Below, one piece after another: positions 46,767-59,505 of a stretch of 64,000 nt of DNA. How positions within the stretch are numbered: the stretch's first letter is position 1; every line of letters starts with the position of its first letter. A program made the position numbers and the translations under genes. This DNA is from Branchiostoma floridae (taxonomy: Eukaryota > Chordata > Leptocardii > Amphioxiformes > Branchiostomatidae): positions 17,561,083-17,625,082 of the forward strand of contig NC_049991.1 of the NCBI RefSeq assembly GCF_000003815.2. The letters are read 5' to 3'. The notes under the pieces are model-generated. The model searched no databases. It was not told where the DNA came from and worked only from the letters and a program-made list of their open reading frames with translations.

Positions 46767-46772
46767 AATAAA
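46767..46772 (+). terminator. Polyadenylation signal of gene D
   Basis: AATAAA, 720 bases after the stop codon. The mirror signal of gene E is at 49698-49703, and conservation in both arms supports it. Confidence 0.6.
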
Positions 46773-47249
46773 GTGGTTTGCGGGACATTGACGCCTTGCC
46801 TGGGAATCTTCTTAATTTGATTTAATGTCTAAATTGGTTTGATTTACAGTTTAGAACAAAAGTTCGCAGTATTTTCTTTATCGCTGAATTGCTGTTTAGA
46901 ATATACAAATATGGACGATTAGGAATCTATCTGAGAGAGATAGACTTGTAAGTGCGTTTCTAAGTGCAGTTTTCACATGAAGAACGTAGCGTCCCGATGC
47001 TGACCGATATATCCTACACAAGGTAGTTGTCATTTCTTATTGTTAGTGATCAACCCCTTCTGGAAATCTGACCTTTTAGTCGGCTGTCATTTTAACAGAC
47101 CAATTACTGGAGTCAGATTAAATGGATCTACACGTGTAAGCTGTACTTGTTGTCATTGTGAATCTATGAAATTAGTGGTCATTATGTGCGTTACTGTGTG
47201 TGTGTGCCACTGTGGCCAGGTAGTAAGGGCACTATGGTCCAGAGTGAAA

Positions 47250-49190
47250 AATCCGGGCGGAAAGTAGACCATGAATGAACTTGCTCAGTCTTAACGTCTT
47301 CCGAATATTTTGCGTAAACGGCTTGACCCAAAATAGACAGCACGTACGTCTCCAGTTAACAGAAATAAGCCTCATTTTGGAGCCTGTAACCTAGTTTAAG
47401 AAGATTGTGACTAGACATGTATATTTTAGGTGTTACTAACTACTAACTAATGTGTTGATCCTAAACTCCCTCCCCTATGGGTGATACTTCGTCAGCCTCA
47501 CATCACCCTTTGAACCCAAACACGATATAAACCTGTGAAACATGTTCACCTTGGACTGCTACGTGACAAACGTAACATGAATAGCCTTTCTCATGGTGCA
47601 AATGATAACCATAAGAAAGCTCAGAGTAAGGTTTCCCAAACGTACACGTCGTACTCACTAGCACTGTGAATTTGACTTTGACTTTATTCAGATCCACTTT
47701 TAGCTATTACAACGTGGCGGCTTTTTTTAGATTTCAGGCACATATATGGTATTCTATTTGTGTCAGATTCAGTCACAAAAACGTTACTGCATTCTTAAGC
47801 GCAGACGTATGTACTCCCTACCTTACGTCAAACCATTCACACATATGATCCGACTGAGTATGTTGCTGGTCATTGGAGTGATGGTTCCTTATTCTATTTG
47901 TAGACTTTGCACACCACAACAGTGTCACAGTGACACTAATAATGCCCACTGATTTCATAGCTGGGTGATTCACAATGTCAACAAGTACAGGTTACACGTG
48001 TAGATCCGTTAACATCTATTATCATAATACCGGTACGTTTACGACGATTTCTCTAGCCATACTGATTTGACAAATTGTCAACGCATCATTTTCTCCAGTT
48101 ACATGTTGCTGTTATAGGTTACCCTTGCCACTTCTTCTGTGTAACTTTTCTGCCACTCTTGTCCTGCTAAAAGCGTAATATTGTAATTGTAACACGCCGC
48201 GGAATTACACGGCGAACGGGCGCGTGGTTGGGAGGGGGTACAAAATACCGGTAGGAAGAAACACGGCACAATTAACTGCCACTATGTACATTTATACATC
48301 CTCTGATGTTCCTTCCTTTTCTGTCAGTAAATGCATAAAACATAAACCTGCATGAGCATACAAAATGTCATGAGAAAACGGACGTATACTGTCAAGAATT
48401 TTCATTTAACTTCTGTCCGTCACAAAGACGTAACACTTCACTGCTAGTGTAGATATAAATATGGCGGGAAAATGGCTGCGTACGTTCAATTTTGCCCATT
48501 CAGTCGTAGATCCGGGCTATTATGCAACGGTTCTTCACACTTTTACATGAGTTGTAGGTCACCAACAGAAATTCAAGATTGTTGTTGAATCATGTTCGTC
48601 TTGTGCCGTGAGCATGTGTAATTATGATCTATATAAATTTGGCAATGAATGTGACAGTGTGTTCGTCCCACGACGAGCTGCCTACCCCGAAATTTAAAAA
48701 AAAGTATACTGAAAACTTTTGGCCTTCTTGTCTTCGAATGCATTGTTATCGATGCTTTGTAAATGGTGTATTGGACACCTAGATGTCTGAAGTGTGCACA
48801 GCTCAGAAATAACTATTGTTGCATGTGTAGATCTCTTTAAGTTCCAGTATTTTTAATCTACCGGTATAAGTCTTACTACCGGAATTATGCCAATGCATGT
48901 TAATCTGACTTCAGATTGGTCTTTTAAAATGACAAAAGACTCAGAGGTCATTCAAAAAAATTGGTCTAAATTTGTGTCTACTGGAGAAAAAATGGGATAG
49001 CACCCCTCTATCACATAAATTCACTAGTATAACCGCTAAAAAACAAGTTATCACAACTTTTCAAACTATCACGTTTTCTGTCCTAAAATACTATTCAGGG
49101 CTAAATAAATGTGTTAGATAATCAAGTCTTTCAAGAGGGGGTTGATCACTAACAATAGGTGATTTTACTACGTGCTACAGTGGCGCAGTA
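47250..49190. other. Spacer between the arms, no gene seen
   Basis: It contains the dispersed repeat at 47480-47625, a block (GATTTCATAGCTGGGTGATT, 47951-47970) repeated directly at 49212, and a MITE relative at 48980-49125. No coding signal was found. Confidence 0.5.
48980..49125. mobile_element. Relative of the insertion that breaks gene B
   Basis: AAAAAATGGGATAGC at 48989 and TTAGATAATCAAGTCT at about 49111 match the interior and the left terminus (reverse complement) of 9646-10122. Confidence 0.45.
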
Positions 49191-49697
49191 ACCCATATAA
49201 TGGCCACTGCCTGATTTCATAGATGGGTGATTCACAATGTCAACAAGTACATCTTACACGTAACGTTATAGATCCATTTACTCTGACTCCAGTAATTGGT
49301 CTGTTAAAATGGCAGAAGACTCAAAGGTCAGATTTCGAGAAGGGGTTGATCACTAACAATCAGGAATGACAGTTGCCTTGTGTATGATACATCAGTCGGG
49401 ACGGTACGTTCGTTATGTGATGACTACATTTAGAAACGTTACAAGTGCCACCTAACAGTTTTACTCTGTACTGCAACTAGATGTGTTCAAAGATATTGAT
49501 GTTTCAATGCACCTTATCAAGGGATTTGTTATTCAGCAGCGTTGATATTGTACTTTTTACAGAACAATCCAAGGATAAACACAATAATGCGTAATTTCAA
49601 AATAGTCAATCAAACCAACTTAAACATGGTTTAATTAATATAGAAATTAAATCAAATTAAAAGATTCCCAGGCAAGGCACGGATTCCCGCAAACCAC

Positions 49698-49703
49698 TTT
49701 ATT
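49698..49703 (-). terminator. Polyadenylation signal of gene E
   Basis: TTTATT on the plus strand, AATAAA on the minus strand, in the position mirrored by 46767-46772. Confidence 0.6.
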
Positions 49704-50493
49704 AAAAAGAAAAACGCATGTACACATATCTAAACTCTCTTGATATTGACCAAGCCACAGACTGAAGTTGTTTTGAATAAGTTTGTCAACTATTCGCCTA
49801 AGAAGTAGAATTCAAGACGTTCGCGGCCCTCTTTCAACGTTTCGTGTGTGCAAGTTAATCCTATATCATAATGGAAGATATTACAATGATATGCGCGTTT
49901 GTTCCATAGCCACCTCTATGCAGCATAAAACGTATTGAAGTCAATGTACAATCATTGCTAATCTGCGTATTGGGCATTACGATAAGCATAAACATATAAA
50001 CATTATGCCTTATATATATATTGTGTAGAGAAACCACGTCTATGACTTAGTTTACAAATCTTATAAAAATGTTGTTACTGGTATATTTTTACTATTACAT
50101 ACAGTTACTATAACAGTTTAGAGTAATTTTTAAATGATATCTATCAAAACAAAATTACAATGAAGCTTAGATGTAAAAAAAAAACGCAGGATACCGCTAA
50201 CCTTTCTGTCAATATGATGCATAAGAGACTATTTTACAACTGCTCACCGTTTATGCAATCACTAAAAGTCTAAAATCATATTCTACATGTATGTGACTAT
50301 TCTAATGTTCAACCTTGTATTGAATTCTAAAATTCACACCCTTGGTTCAATGCCTGTTTTACTTAAACATATATAAGCATATAAGCATACAAAGTGAAAA
50401 AAATGAGCATCAAAGGCTCTTCCGAGACGCATCCTATCAAACAAAAGGAACACATCGTTGTTTGATAGGAACAAACTGTGATTTTCACACAGT

Positions 50494-53330
50494 CTAGCCC
50501 CTTGTTGCTGCCACTTCATCTGCAACCGGAGCATCTTCCTCCTCTTCTGCAGCCGAGGCATCTCCTTCTTCTTCGGCAGGCGGAGCAGCGCATTGGATGG
50601 GAGGGGCCAGTCTCGAGCTCTCTGCTGCAGCTGGGGCAAGGACGTCAACCGGGAACGGGGAAATCCGCGGCTTCGAGCAACACGGCGGTGATCCAGGTGC
50701 TGTGGTAAAAGAAAGCATGAACGCCATTGGACTGACGTCTAAATGTATATGATTTCGAGTACGTGAACAATGTTCCGTGACTCGTAGTAGTCCACTTTGC
50801 TTGGTGCTTTATCATTACCTGTAACAGAACTCTACAGTAGCTACTACGTCTTCTTGTCCTTTACATCCTGACAGATGGACTCGGCGATGTGCAACGTACC
50901 AGACTCACTGTACTCCTGCACAGTCTGCCACAAGTTGAGCATGTGAAAGCATTTGCTGTGCTACATACACTAACTGTTAATGTGTTATGCAGAAAAAAAA
51001 AACAAAAAAGATGTAGGGTATGGAGCACAATATATTTATGAAATGGCCAGATGCTGGAACCTACCTTTCTCGGGACCAGATGTTTCATGATTTCTAATAC
51101 CTTCTTCATAAGGCCCTATCTCTTTTGTCAATGACAACTAAGATCTTGTAAATCTCGTGACACCTTACACCTAATCTTCTTGATGCTGCTTGGTGTAGTT
51201 GCCGTGACGTACCTATCTCGCAGATGTAGTTCTTGAGCTCAGTGCAATGGTGGTTGTTCCAGTTGTAGCTGAACTGAGGGCGGATCTCGACACATTTCTC
51301 TCCGTAAATCGTGTCCGGTTGCCCGGGAGACCAGTCGCTGAAGTCACCGCCGCCCAGCACGCTTCCGTCGCTCCAACGGTACTGGGACTGTGGAAATGTT
51401 CGAAAATTCGTTATCAGAGAGATGTTGCCACACGGCCTCATCTTGCCCAGTGTTCTACCATTCAACTAGATGATCGTTCTAACAACTTCCTTCGATCTAT
51501 ATTTGGATTTGTATAACCCTTGATTTCATAATTTTGATATCATACAAAATGTTACTTTAAAGTATGACTGAAAAGACAACAAAACACACAAACCGTAAAA
51601 GGGTTTGTTGAGCGATCAGTTAAATTTTAGGTCGTAGTGCTGTCTTATGGGATGAGGTACATTGTACACAGTGGTTCCTCACGTAACAGGGGCAAAATCC
51701 GATTAGATAGGAAAGTAACAAGACTACGGGTCTTTCACTCCGAAAAAAGTCAACCATTGACAATCGACTAATTTGCAAAACTTAACTTACTTCTAATGTG
51801 AAACAATGGACGAAATGCCATTCACCCACTCTGGATGGTTAATTAGCATGTGTACGATTAACGTATAAGCAAGAAAAACTTACAGCAGGAGCAGTGAGAT
51901 CGTCCAGCCCGATCCAGGTCTCGGCGGCGTAGGTGGTTTGGATGCGGTTGACGATGAATGTGTTGAGAGCGGCGGACTTGATGACCACCAGACGACCACC
52001 TTCAGCCCGGCAGGTCTGGCTGGCGGCCTGGTAGTTTTTACGGTCACCTCTGGCGGAGAACCGCAGGCACTTTGCGGTCCCATCCACCTCCACGCGTTCG
52101 TAGTTCTCCGGACAAGTGGCTATAGACGAGATTTTGTGGCAAAGGTTAGAGGTAGAGATAACCGTCCCATGGCCTTTGAGGCAGCTCAGTGATATCAGAT
52201 AGACCTAGCGTCAACATCTTTACGTTTCGCCGGCTTATGCGATCGCTGAGCGACCGTACAGCGACCAAAATTGGACTTGTCTGACACATTGTTTCATAAC
52301 TAGAACATGATGGAAGATGCAAAGGTATGATGTATACAACAAAACAAAAATGTAAAAACATTTGTTCTTTATCTATGAAATTCGTTGAACGATTTTGTCA
52401 AATCTTTGGTCGCTCAGCGGTCACTGCTTCTGGTGGAAAATGGGTGTGGAGCGATAAAACGTACACCTACCAGTCTGGTTGTGACAGCAGATCTGATCGT
52501 GCATGCCTGCCGTGATGCTCTTTAAGGCGCTGAAATCGGGCAGCCTGTAGATGTAGTCCGGGCAGCTGGCGATCTGGGTCAGCTGGGCACTGTTGGCACA
52601 GGCCCCGACGCCGATGGCGAACGTCTGGACGCCCATGCCATGCAGGACCTAGGAACAGCAGTGGAGGAGAACATTTAACATCAAAAAACCCACACTTGAG
52701 AAAAATAATTGAAAACTTGGGATCTTTCGTTTTTCACTGTCTCCTGAGAAGAAGTCGGACCCAATAACTCAGAAGCTAGAGTTAGCTTTTAGAGTTATTT
52801 AGACTCTTGTATATTGCTTTGTACGCTGTACATACCCTTCCATTTTACCTGCAATTAGCCTACGGACATGAACTTGCAAATAAACTTTCTAAAATTGTAT
52901 TTGTTTAAGTGATTGTATATACTGTATATTTTCATTGAATGAGCCCTGGAAGATTAGCTCAATAGCTAAAGGGCATCCCAATAAAGCAATAAACCAACCG
53001 CCGCTGGTCCGGCCACACTTGAAGAAGAGTAGCCGTCAGTCAGAACGATGACGACATCGGGAGCGTCAGGGCGGTTCCCGTTGCCTGGCAACAGCATGGT
53101 GCTGGCGACGTAGGTGAGCGCGGCTGCCGTGTTGGTCCCGCCGGTAGTGGCTGTGGGCATGGCATTCACGTCACTCAGGACGTCTGCTTTACTGTGGAGA
53201 CAAATGGCCGTTGTGACAAAGTTTCACAAAATTGAAAATCATGTCAATAAGTTTATATTCCAGTATCATTTTTTGGGGTACACACGAAGAGTGGTATAGG
53301 TAATGGCACCCACACACCCACACACACACA

Positions 53331-53368
<38 letters not shown>

Positions 53369-53379
53369 TACACAGACAG

Positions 53380-53416
<37 letters not shown>

Positions 53417-56400
53417 CACACACACACGTACTCACACATCTATCTATCTATAACTATCTATCTATCTATCTATCTATTAAATTTACAAACACAGACAAAT
53501 CAACAACAGTTGATGGTTGTACATTAAAACAGCGTTTCTGCATCATGCAACTTACTTGTCGTGAGTGTTCAGGTGGAACTCATGGATGACAGCGCTGCTA
53601 TATCGGATCACGCCGATCTGGGCGTCCAGGACACCGACCTGGAACCGATCGACCAGCGCCGCGACGAAGTTCTTAATCTTCACGAACTCCGAGTCCGGGA
53701 TGCTGCCGGAGTAGTCCAGCACGAACACGATGTCCGGCCGGCAACATCCAACTTTATCTGGAGGGATTAAAGAGCGAGAGATTAGGGCCATGTCAGACAT
53801 TCAGGACCTTTCGAGGATTTTGCTCCCGAACACCCCCACCAAGGTCGGCGCCGGACTGGAGGTAGCCTAGAATCCACCCTATTCTGGGCCCAGTGCGCTC
53901 CTCTGACAAGCAGAATATGACTTTCTCGAGTTTCTTTTTTTTTCTTCAAAACTTAAAGTCAACTGGCGAAGATGACCTTGCTTCCGACCATGGTATAGAG
54001 AAGGTTGGAAGGCCATAGCTACCAGCGTCTTTTTAAAAGTAAAGACGTCAACACTTAGAAGTGAAATTTATACCAAACATGCAACGTTCCAGCACTTCGT
54101 TAACGCTAGTTCACCTTTATCCGTTGGGTAACCTATATCCGTTGTTTTTTTAAAACATTGTATTTAGGCACATCAAGTCGGTGGGTGATAGCTTTAAACT
54201 GCAATATCCTGAAAATATTGCAATTTGAAACTAATGTTCATCAACGTGATATCCCCAAATACCCTGTTTTTAAAAGCAACTAATATAGGTTACCCAATGG
54301 ATGAAGGTGAACTAGCGTTATAGCCAGCCATGACAGTGGAGTGGTGTATCCTCAGTGGTCAAAGTCATGAATTGGAAAGGCATATACGGGTGTGCTCACC
54401 GACACAGTCACACTCCAGGTTATTGCCCGACCAGTGTCCGTTAGACAGGCACCTCCTGATGTAGTCCCCGGACACCTCCTTGCAGTAGGCGTTCCTGCTG
54501 TTGGCGCACTTGTAGTAGCAGCTTTCATCAGTGGTGTAAACTGGGCTGCAACCGAACCTGAGAGTGCCGGGCACTGTTGGTGGATTCACACATCCTGAAA
54601 AAAAAAAAGATAGAGAGCAAATCTGAGTTTCGCACCAAGAATGATATAATTGTACAATGCGTAGTAATTCAAGCAAGGCGATCACCCCACTGACTTGGCC
54701 ATTGCACGGCCTGTAGGTTTCGTACACCTCGTGCACACCAGACTGGGCCCCGTCCAGACTTGGCACGGCAAACTACAGGTTTTCAGACCTAAGGCTACAC
54801 AGACGTTGGGATAAATGTACCAAATCTCGCGCTAGGACGCTTAGTTAAGATTATTTACATAATATATCACAAAGGCAGCTCATCCAGATCCTAGTTACCT
54901 CTCCTGCAGACCAGGTTGGTCCCTGTCCAGACCCCTCTAACACATGTCCTCTCGGTACTGCCGGAGACTTGGGCGTAACCATGACGGCACGTGTAGGTGC
55001 AAGTCTCGCCGTTGGTGAAGGGGGCTGTACAGCCGCTTCGGATGGAGTAGGGCACGGAAGGCGGTGAAGAACATGCTGTAATTGGTAGTAAGAAAATGAT
55101 TCGACTGATGGTTTCGGGCCCTTGTATGTCTAAACAGACAAAAAGTCCCAGTTCGTATATTCTTAGATATAAAATTTTATACGTTTTCCTTTCACGCCAC
55201 ACACCTTGGTGTCCCGAGTTAAAAATCAAATTGCATGCTACCGTGAGTGTGTTTGGCCATTCAGAAAATTCCGGGATTCAGTTGGACCCCAAGAGCTATT
55301 TTCCGGTAGTCAAAACCATGTGTTCCGTCAGTAATTGCTTCGTCTACTCGACAGGTTGTCAACAGTCCATTTGTAAATGAACTATGCACTCATTGCAAAG
55401 AGTATTTCCACAAGGAGGGCGCTGTCGCCGCGATCTCTCTGCGACATAAAACTTAACAGACCGCTCAACGAAATGTATAGAAAAGGGACCAATCTTTTAC
55501 GCTTTGTGTATCTTGTTGTCTTTTCAGCCACACCTTTACATTTTGTATGATACGCACAATATGGAATCGAAGGCTGCACACATCCTATTTAGGTCTCAGT
55601 GAGAGCGCAGCGCGATTGCTGTCTAGTGGAAACAGGGCCTTACATATTAGCCTCCAAGCAGATCCTACGGTGCCATAAGATAGTGTCAAAGCTGGCCAAG
55701 GGGTATAGCCGACCAAAGGGAGTCAAACGGGCACCGTCAAATGTAGCGTAACACTCCTAGGCTGGCTTCACCCCTCTGACAGCTTTTGATACTGTCTTAT
55801 GTTACCGTGGGATCTACTTGGAGATTACTTAGATATGCCTCAAGTTAGTACACTTACGTTTTATACAGACCAGGGTGGTCCCACTCCAGACCCCGTTAGA
55901 GCAGGTCCTGGTGGTGGTACTGGGGACTGCGGTGTACCCACGGCGGCAGTAGTAGGTGCACTTCTCACCGTTGGTGTAGGGAGCTCTACAGCCACGTCGG
56001 TAGGTGGAGGCATCGGTTGGCGGTGAAGGGCAACTAGGGGCTTATGAGGAAAAGAATATCATTAGATAGATGTCGTTTGGGGAATGGGAAGTTGGTTGTC
56101 CAGCTGGCGCAAGGACATCGTAAGATTGTACCATGGTACGTGCATTGAAGCAACACTTTAGCATTTCAATGTCCAAGCTACATGTAGTTGGCGAGATTTG
56201 TGATGCACTTAAACCTTCGATTTCCTACTAAATGCATTTAGCAAGTCGTGGTTGCTTTAACATGTAAACTTCACAGAGAGTAACAATGATAGAAACCACC
56301 AGTCTCCGAAAATAACAATTTTTGCAGCTTTTTTTTCGTTCAACAGCAAATTATTGTACTTGAACAGTATACTTACAAGGGACAGGACGAACGCGTAGGG

Positions 56401-58698
56401 CGCTGGACTGTACCATCATGACAGACAGCACCAGCAGGCCGAGGCAGATTTGGAACCTGGGGTATTACAAAGACATTGCGTCAACTTAGTGCTCTTTAAC
56501 ATGGATATATGTTGACTTTGTGAACGTCCAAGCCGCTAAGAGATCATTTTGAAAAATCTAGAACATGAAACGACAAAGGCATAAAGTGGCTAGTATATTC
56601 AGGACATGGCAAACATGTAACGTTATGTCTGTGATTTGGAGGGTATTTTTTTTTGCTCTTAAGAATGATGTAGATCCCATACGTCCATCGTCCATACGTC
56701 CATATACGTCCATCAACGACATCTGTTGTAGATAGATGTCGCCCTCTTGTTAAACAGTGTCAGGTTTATATTTATACCCTGCACATTATTTCATCAGTGT
56801 GTTTTCATGTCTTCGAGGATGTGTTTTCAAATTAATATCATATTGCATAAGAAGAGATGGTTCACTTTGATGTATTCTGGGTTACATAAGGCCTGTGACA
56901 GAAGACAAAAACAACGTCAGACCGAATAACAGGTCGACCCATGAAAAAGTTTGGGGACTTAACCGTGGTCATGCATATTCATGAAAACACAAAGGAAACG
57001 TCAGAAATCTCATGAACATTCACACTGGGTGCCGCTTGAGTGAGCACGAACAAGACTCCACACACAACCGCAGCATTCTGAGAAAGGACGAAAACTGGTT
57101 TCCATTGTGACGTCATAATTACCATGATCTATTTTCGTGCACAGCTCACAGCAGTAGCTACAACCAATTATCCAATTACTTTCACTTAGACACACCTGTC
57201 TTCTGAAAAAATAAGAGTAGAGAAGACGCGACAGAAAACCTCACAGAATAAACCCTTAATTGATGTTCAGTGCGTGAACCGAAGCCTGTAGCCTCTTCAC
57301 AAGGAGCTTTCATCAACCTTTATTGAAGCTACTTCTAGACTGTCAACGCTCGCTAACTTATACAGGAATTTGCCGGAGGGACTTTTGCTACAAAATGGTT
57401 TGAATTCCGGATCGAGAGGGAATTTTGATCTTAGAGGGGACTGACACTCCTGGTTAATCATTTGTCGCTTTTTTGCCGAATTCTGCGATTCGTAACCCGT
57501 AGGTAGGCCTGGAGGAGACTACAGTGAACTCGTCCTTGCAACTATTGAACCAATATCAATTATGCTCAGTCGGCACCTCCCACATTACACGCGATAGACC
57601 AGGAGATTGTGCTCCTGTCCGGAGTTTGGGCATGTCTCACGTTTACTGGTCAAATTTTGATATTTTCCTTGCGTTTTAGACTTTCCGCATGAAAAACAGA
57701 TGGTTTCGCTGAACATTCGGGTGCATTCGGCAGTCTCGAATGATGTTGACCGCCAGAAGGTCACCAAATTTCAAAATCGTGATCGTCAGAGCACATATTT
57801 GGCCTGAAAATCTACCCTGTCAAATTGAACGTGGGATCGGTGATATAAGAACATTGGCCGATCTGTAGAAACCAGTTTTGGGGAAAGAAAAGAACGATAT
57901 AGAAGACAACAAAAACACAAAACGGAGCCAAAACAATTCAGCATCATGCCTTGTGCTTATTTACCGGCATTATCTTTAATTTTTGGTCTCCGAAAACAGC
58001 CCGGCCGGCCCTGGTTAAGAAATGTGCCGTAGGCCTAAGCGGACGAGTAGTATTTTCAACCCTGTACATTGCCACAATGAAAGCAGTGCAAAGACATTGA
58101 ATTGAGAAAACGACCAAAAAATATAAATGCACCAGCCAAAACATATCGTGGAAAAAAGTCCAAGAAAAATATCAAAAAGGAGGCTAAGACTTACTTCATA
58201 TTGCAGTTACCAACAGGTGAAGACTCTTTGCGCGCGCAGAATGTTTGTCGGTAGCGTGGCACGGGCGCTTCTTTCTGTCTGTAGAAACTCCGCAGAATGA
58301 GGATTGGGGCGGCGTGCTTGGGTATTTGTAATCTTTTTGGTAATTTGTCAATTAGAATGGGAGTGATTTCATCGTAAAATCAGTCTGTGAGGCCTTGGCA
58401 AAATTATCGTCCTAATCATGTTCAGCAAAGTGGCGCATATTTGTGAATATTAATGAGTAGGCGGTGCTGTTTCTTTGTGACGTCAGAAGATAGACAGGGG
58501 ACGTTGAATCCGTTCAATTGTTTCTAAAGAAGGCCAATGAGTTCGGTAAAGTCCCGAAAATTTTCTGGAGGTCTGGAGCAGTGGCGCGTGGATGATTTGT
58601 TTTTTTGGGTCATGCGAGCACATTGATTGACATGTGTGCGCTTAAGGGGAAAACTATGTATAACCACATATGTACATGCATACATGCCCCCACTCGCT

Positions 58699-58738
<40 letters not shown>

Positions 58739-58795
58739 GACAGACACATACACACAGACACATGTACACACACATGTACACACACACGCACACAT

Positions 58796-58839
<44 letters not shown>

Positions 58840-58960
58840 ACACGTACGCGCGCGCGCACACACACGCACGCAACGCGCGCACGCACGCACACACACGCAC
58901 ACACACATGTACACACACGTACACACACGCGGACACACACACACACACGCGCACACACTT

Positions 58961-59045
<85 letters not shown>

Positions 59046-59505
59046 TCGGCTGGTATAGGCGATGACACAAAATGTATACGGGTGGTGGCACAGAATGTCG
59101 AAATGCCTCTTTCTGGTCATTATACTATAGAGCCAGTGCCAAACTTTGGAGAATCGCGTGTGGAAGATTTGTTTTCTGGGTCATGCGAGTACATTGATTG
59201 ACACGTGCACGCTTTTGGGAGAGGACTATGTATAACATCGTACAAACATGCACACATGCCTGTACTCGCTCTTTCACACACGCGCACACACACACAGATA
59301 TGCGCGCGCACACACACACACATGTGTGTGCGCGCGCGCGCGCGCGTGTGTGTGTATGTCTGTGTGCTAGAAAGAGAGCAAGATGCAGACAGACAGACAG
59401 ACAGGCAGGCAGGCAGACAGACAGACAGACAGAGATGGGGCGAGGCATAGTTGCAAGTGGATCAAGATGCGAAGACGAAATTAAAGGAAGGCAACCTCAC
59501 CTCAT
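50494..59505 (-). CDS. Gene E: secreted CCP3-vWA-C-type lectin protein (11 exons, 609 aa)
   Basis: Minus-strand exons: 59505-59501, 56456-56377, 56040-55858, 55075-54899, 54594-54400, 53757-53556, 53191-52999, 52648-52471, 52119-51884, 51387-51213, 50699-50494. Lengths equal those of gene D except the vWA exon, which is split in two (193 + 178, against 368 in D) by a 350-bp intron, and the last exon, longer by 24 bases. The frame is open throughout (1830 bases). The leader reads [20 protein letters not shown]. The MIDAS residues (DYSGS, GGTNT, LTDGY), WIGLDD and GQPD are all kept. A surface cluster differs from D (YSSA in place of YNHA after VIR). The acidic tail is expanded ([17 protein letters not shown]). 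Both copies look functional. Confidence 0.85.
51465..51665. mobile_element. MITE relic in gene E intron
   Basis: GACTGAAAAGACAACAAAACA and TTGTTGAGCGATCAGTTAAA match the family and mirror 44865-45075. Confidence 0.5.
52225..52440. mobile_element. MITE relic in gene E intron 8
   Basis: GCGATCGCTGAGCGACC at the left and GGTCGCTCAGCGGTCACTGC at the right are inverted. The interior has AAATTCGTTGAACGATTTTG. Confidence 0.55.
52649..52998 (-). other. Extra intron in the vWA exon of gene E
   Basis: Gene D has continuous coding here (GPASVLHGMG). Gene E has GPAA, then gttggt, 350 bases, ttcctag, and VLHGMG. The frame is preserved exactly. The intron contains a LINE tail (52745-52905, plus orientation) also seen at 885-1065. 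Confidence 0.7.
53305..53480. repeat. (CA)n then (TATC)n array
   Basis: CACACA with GATACACAGACAGC, followed by CTATCTATCTATC, in the gene E intron between the two vWA exons. Gene D has only a normal intron there. Confidence 0.95.
55405..55638. mobile_element. Harbinger-like MITE in gene E intron 3
   Basis: TTTCCACAAGGAGGGCGCTG at the left and GTCTAGTGGAAACAGGG at the right, with the interior ACCGCTCAACGAAATGTATA. Confidence 0.65.
55648..55827. mobile_element. 180-bp MITE with 9-bp target duplication
   Basis: CCTCCAAGCAGATCCTACGG at the left and TGGGATCTACTTGGAGATTA at the right. It is flanked by CTTACATAT (55639-55647) and CTTAGATAT (55828-55836), one mismatch in nine. Same family as 33098-33268 and absent from gene D. 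Confidence 0.75.
56930..57200 (+). promoter_or_regulatory. Antisense promoter relic in intron 1 of gene E
   Basis: GACCCATGAAAAAGTTTGGG, CCGTGGTCATGCATATTCAT and GAACATTCACACTGGGTG repeat the gene B/C distal promoter in the antisense direction. It mirrors 39540-39835. There is no TATA plus ATGAG downstream. Confidence 0.55.
58600..59260. repeat. Direct duplication flanking CA arrays in intron 1 of gene E
   Basis: GGGTCATGCGAGCACATTGA (58606) recurs as GGGTCATGCGAGTACATTGA (59178), each followed by a TATGTATAAC passage and CA repeats. Gene D has one such unit (38160-38280), so E gained a tandem copy. Confidence 0.75.
58700..59045. repeat. Long (CA)n array
   Basis: About 340 bases of CACACA with CACGCA and ATGTACACAC variants, in intron 1 of gene E. 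Confidence 0.97.
59272..59432. repeat. (CA)n, (CG)n and (ACAG)n arrays
   Basis: CACGCGCACACACACACAG, a central GCGCGCGCGCGCGC palindrome, and AGACAGACAGACAGGCAGGC. Confidence 0.95.

Larger units (their letters stand above)
36835..47200 (+). repeat. Left arm of a large inverted duplication (gene D)
   Basis: The sequence is repeated in reverse complement at about 49200-60285. Landmarks in order are TCTATTGGATGTTTTAATC (36841), AATAATTAGATGTAAAACTA (37062), the gene promoter and exon 1, all ten exons, the 3' UTR, and ACCAATTACTGGAGTCAGAT (47100). Exons are nearly identical between arms while introns differ by many substitutions and insertions. Confidence 0.85.

Noticed and set aside
52940-52982. 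tRNA-like passage (TTAGCTCAATAGCTAAAGGGC)
   Set aside because: It resembles an A box of a tRNA or SINE head, but no B box or cloverleaf could be drawn.
55799-56026. Plus-strand frame over CCP1 of gene E
   Set aside because: It is antisense to a well-supported exon.
58524-59201. Long open frames over the CA arrays (Cys/Val- or His/Thr-rich proteins)
   Set aside because: They are pure translations of dinucleotide repeats with no splice or start context.
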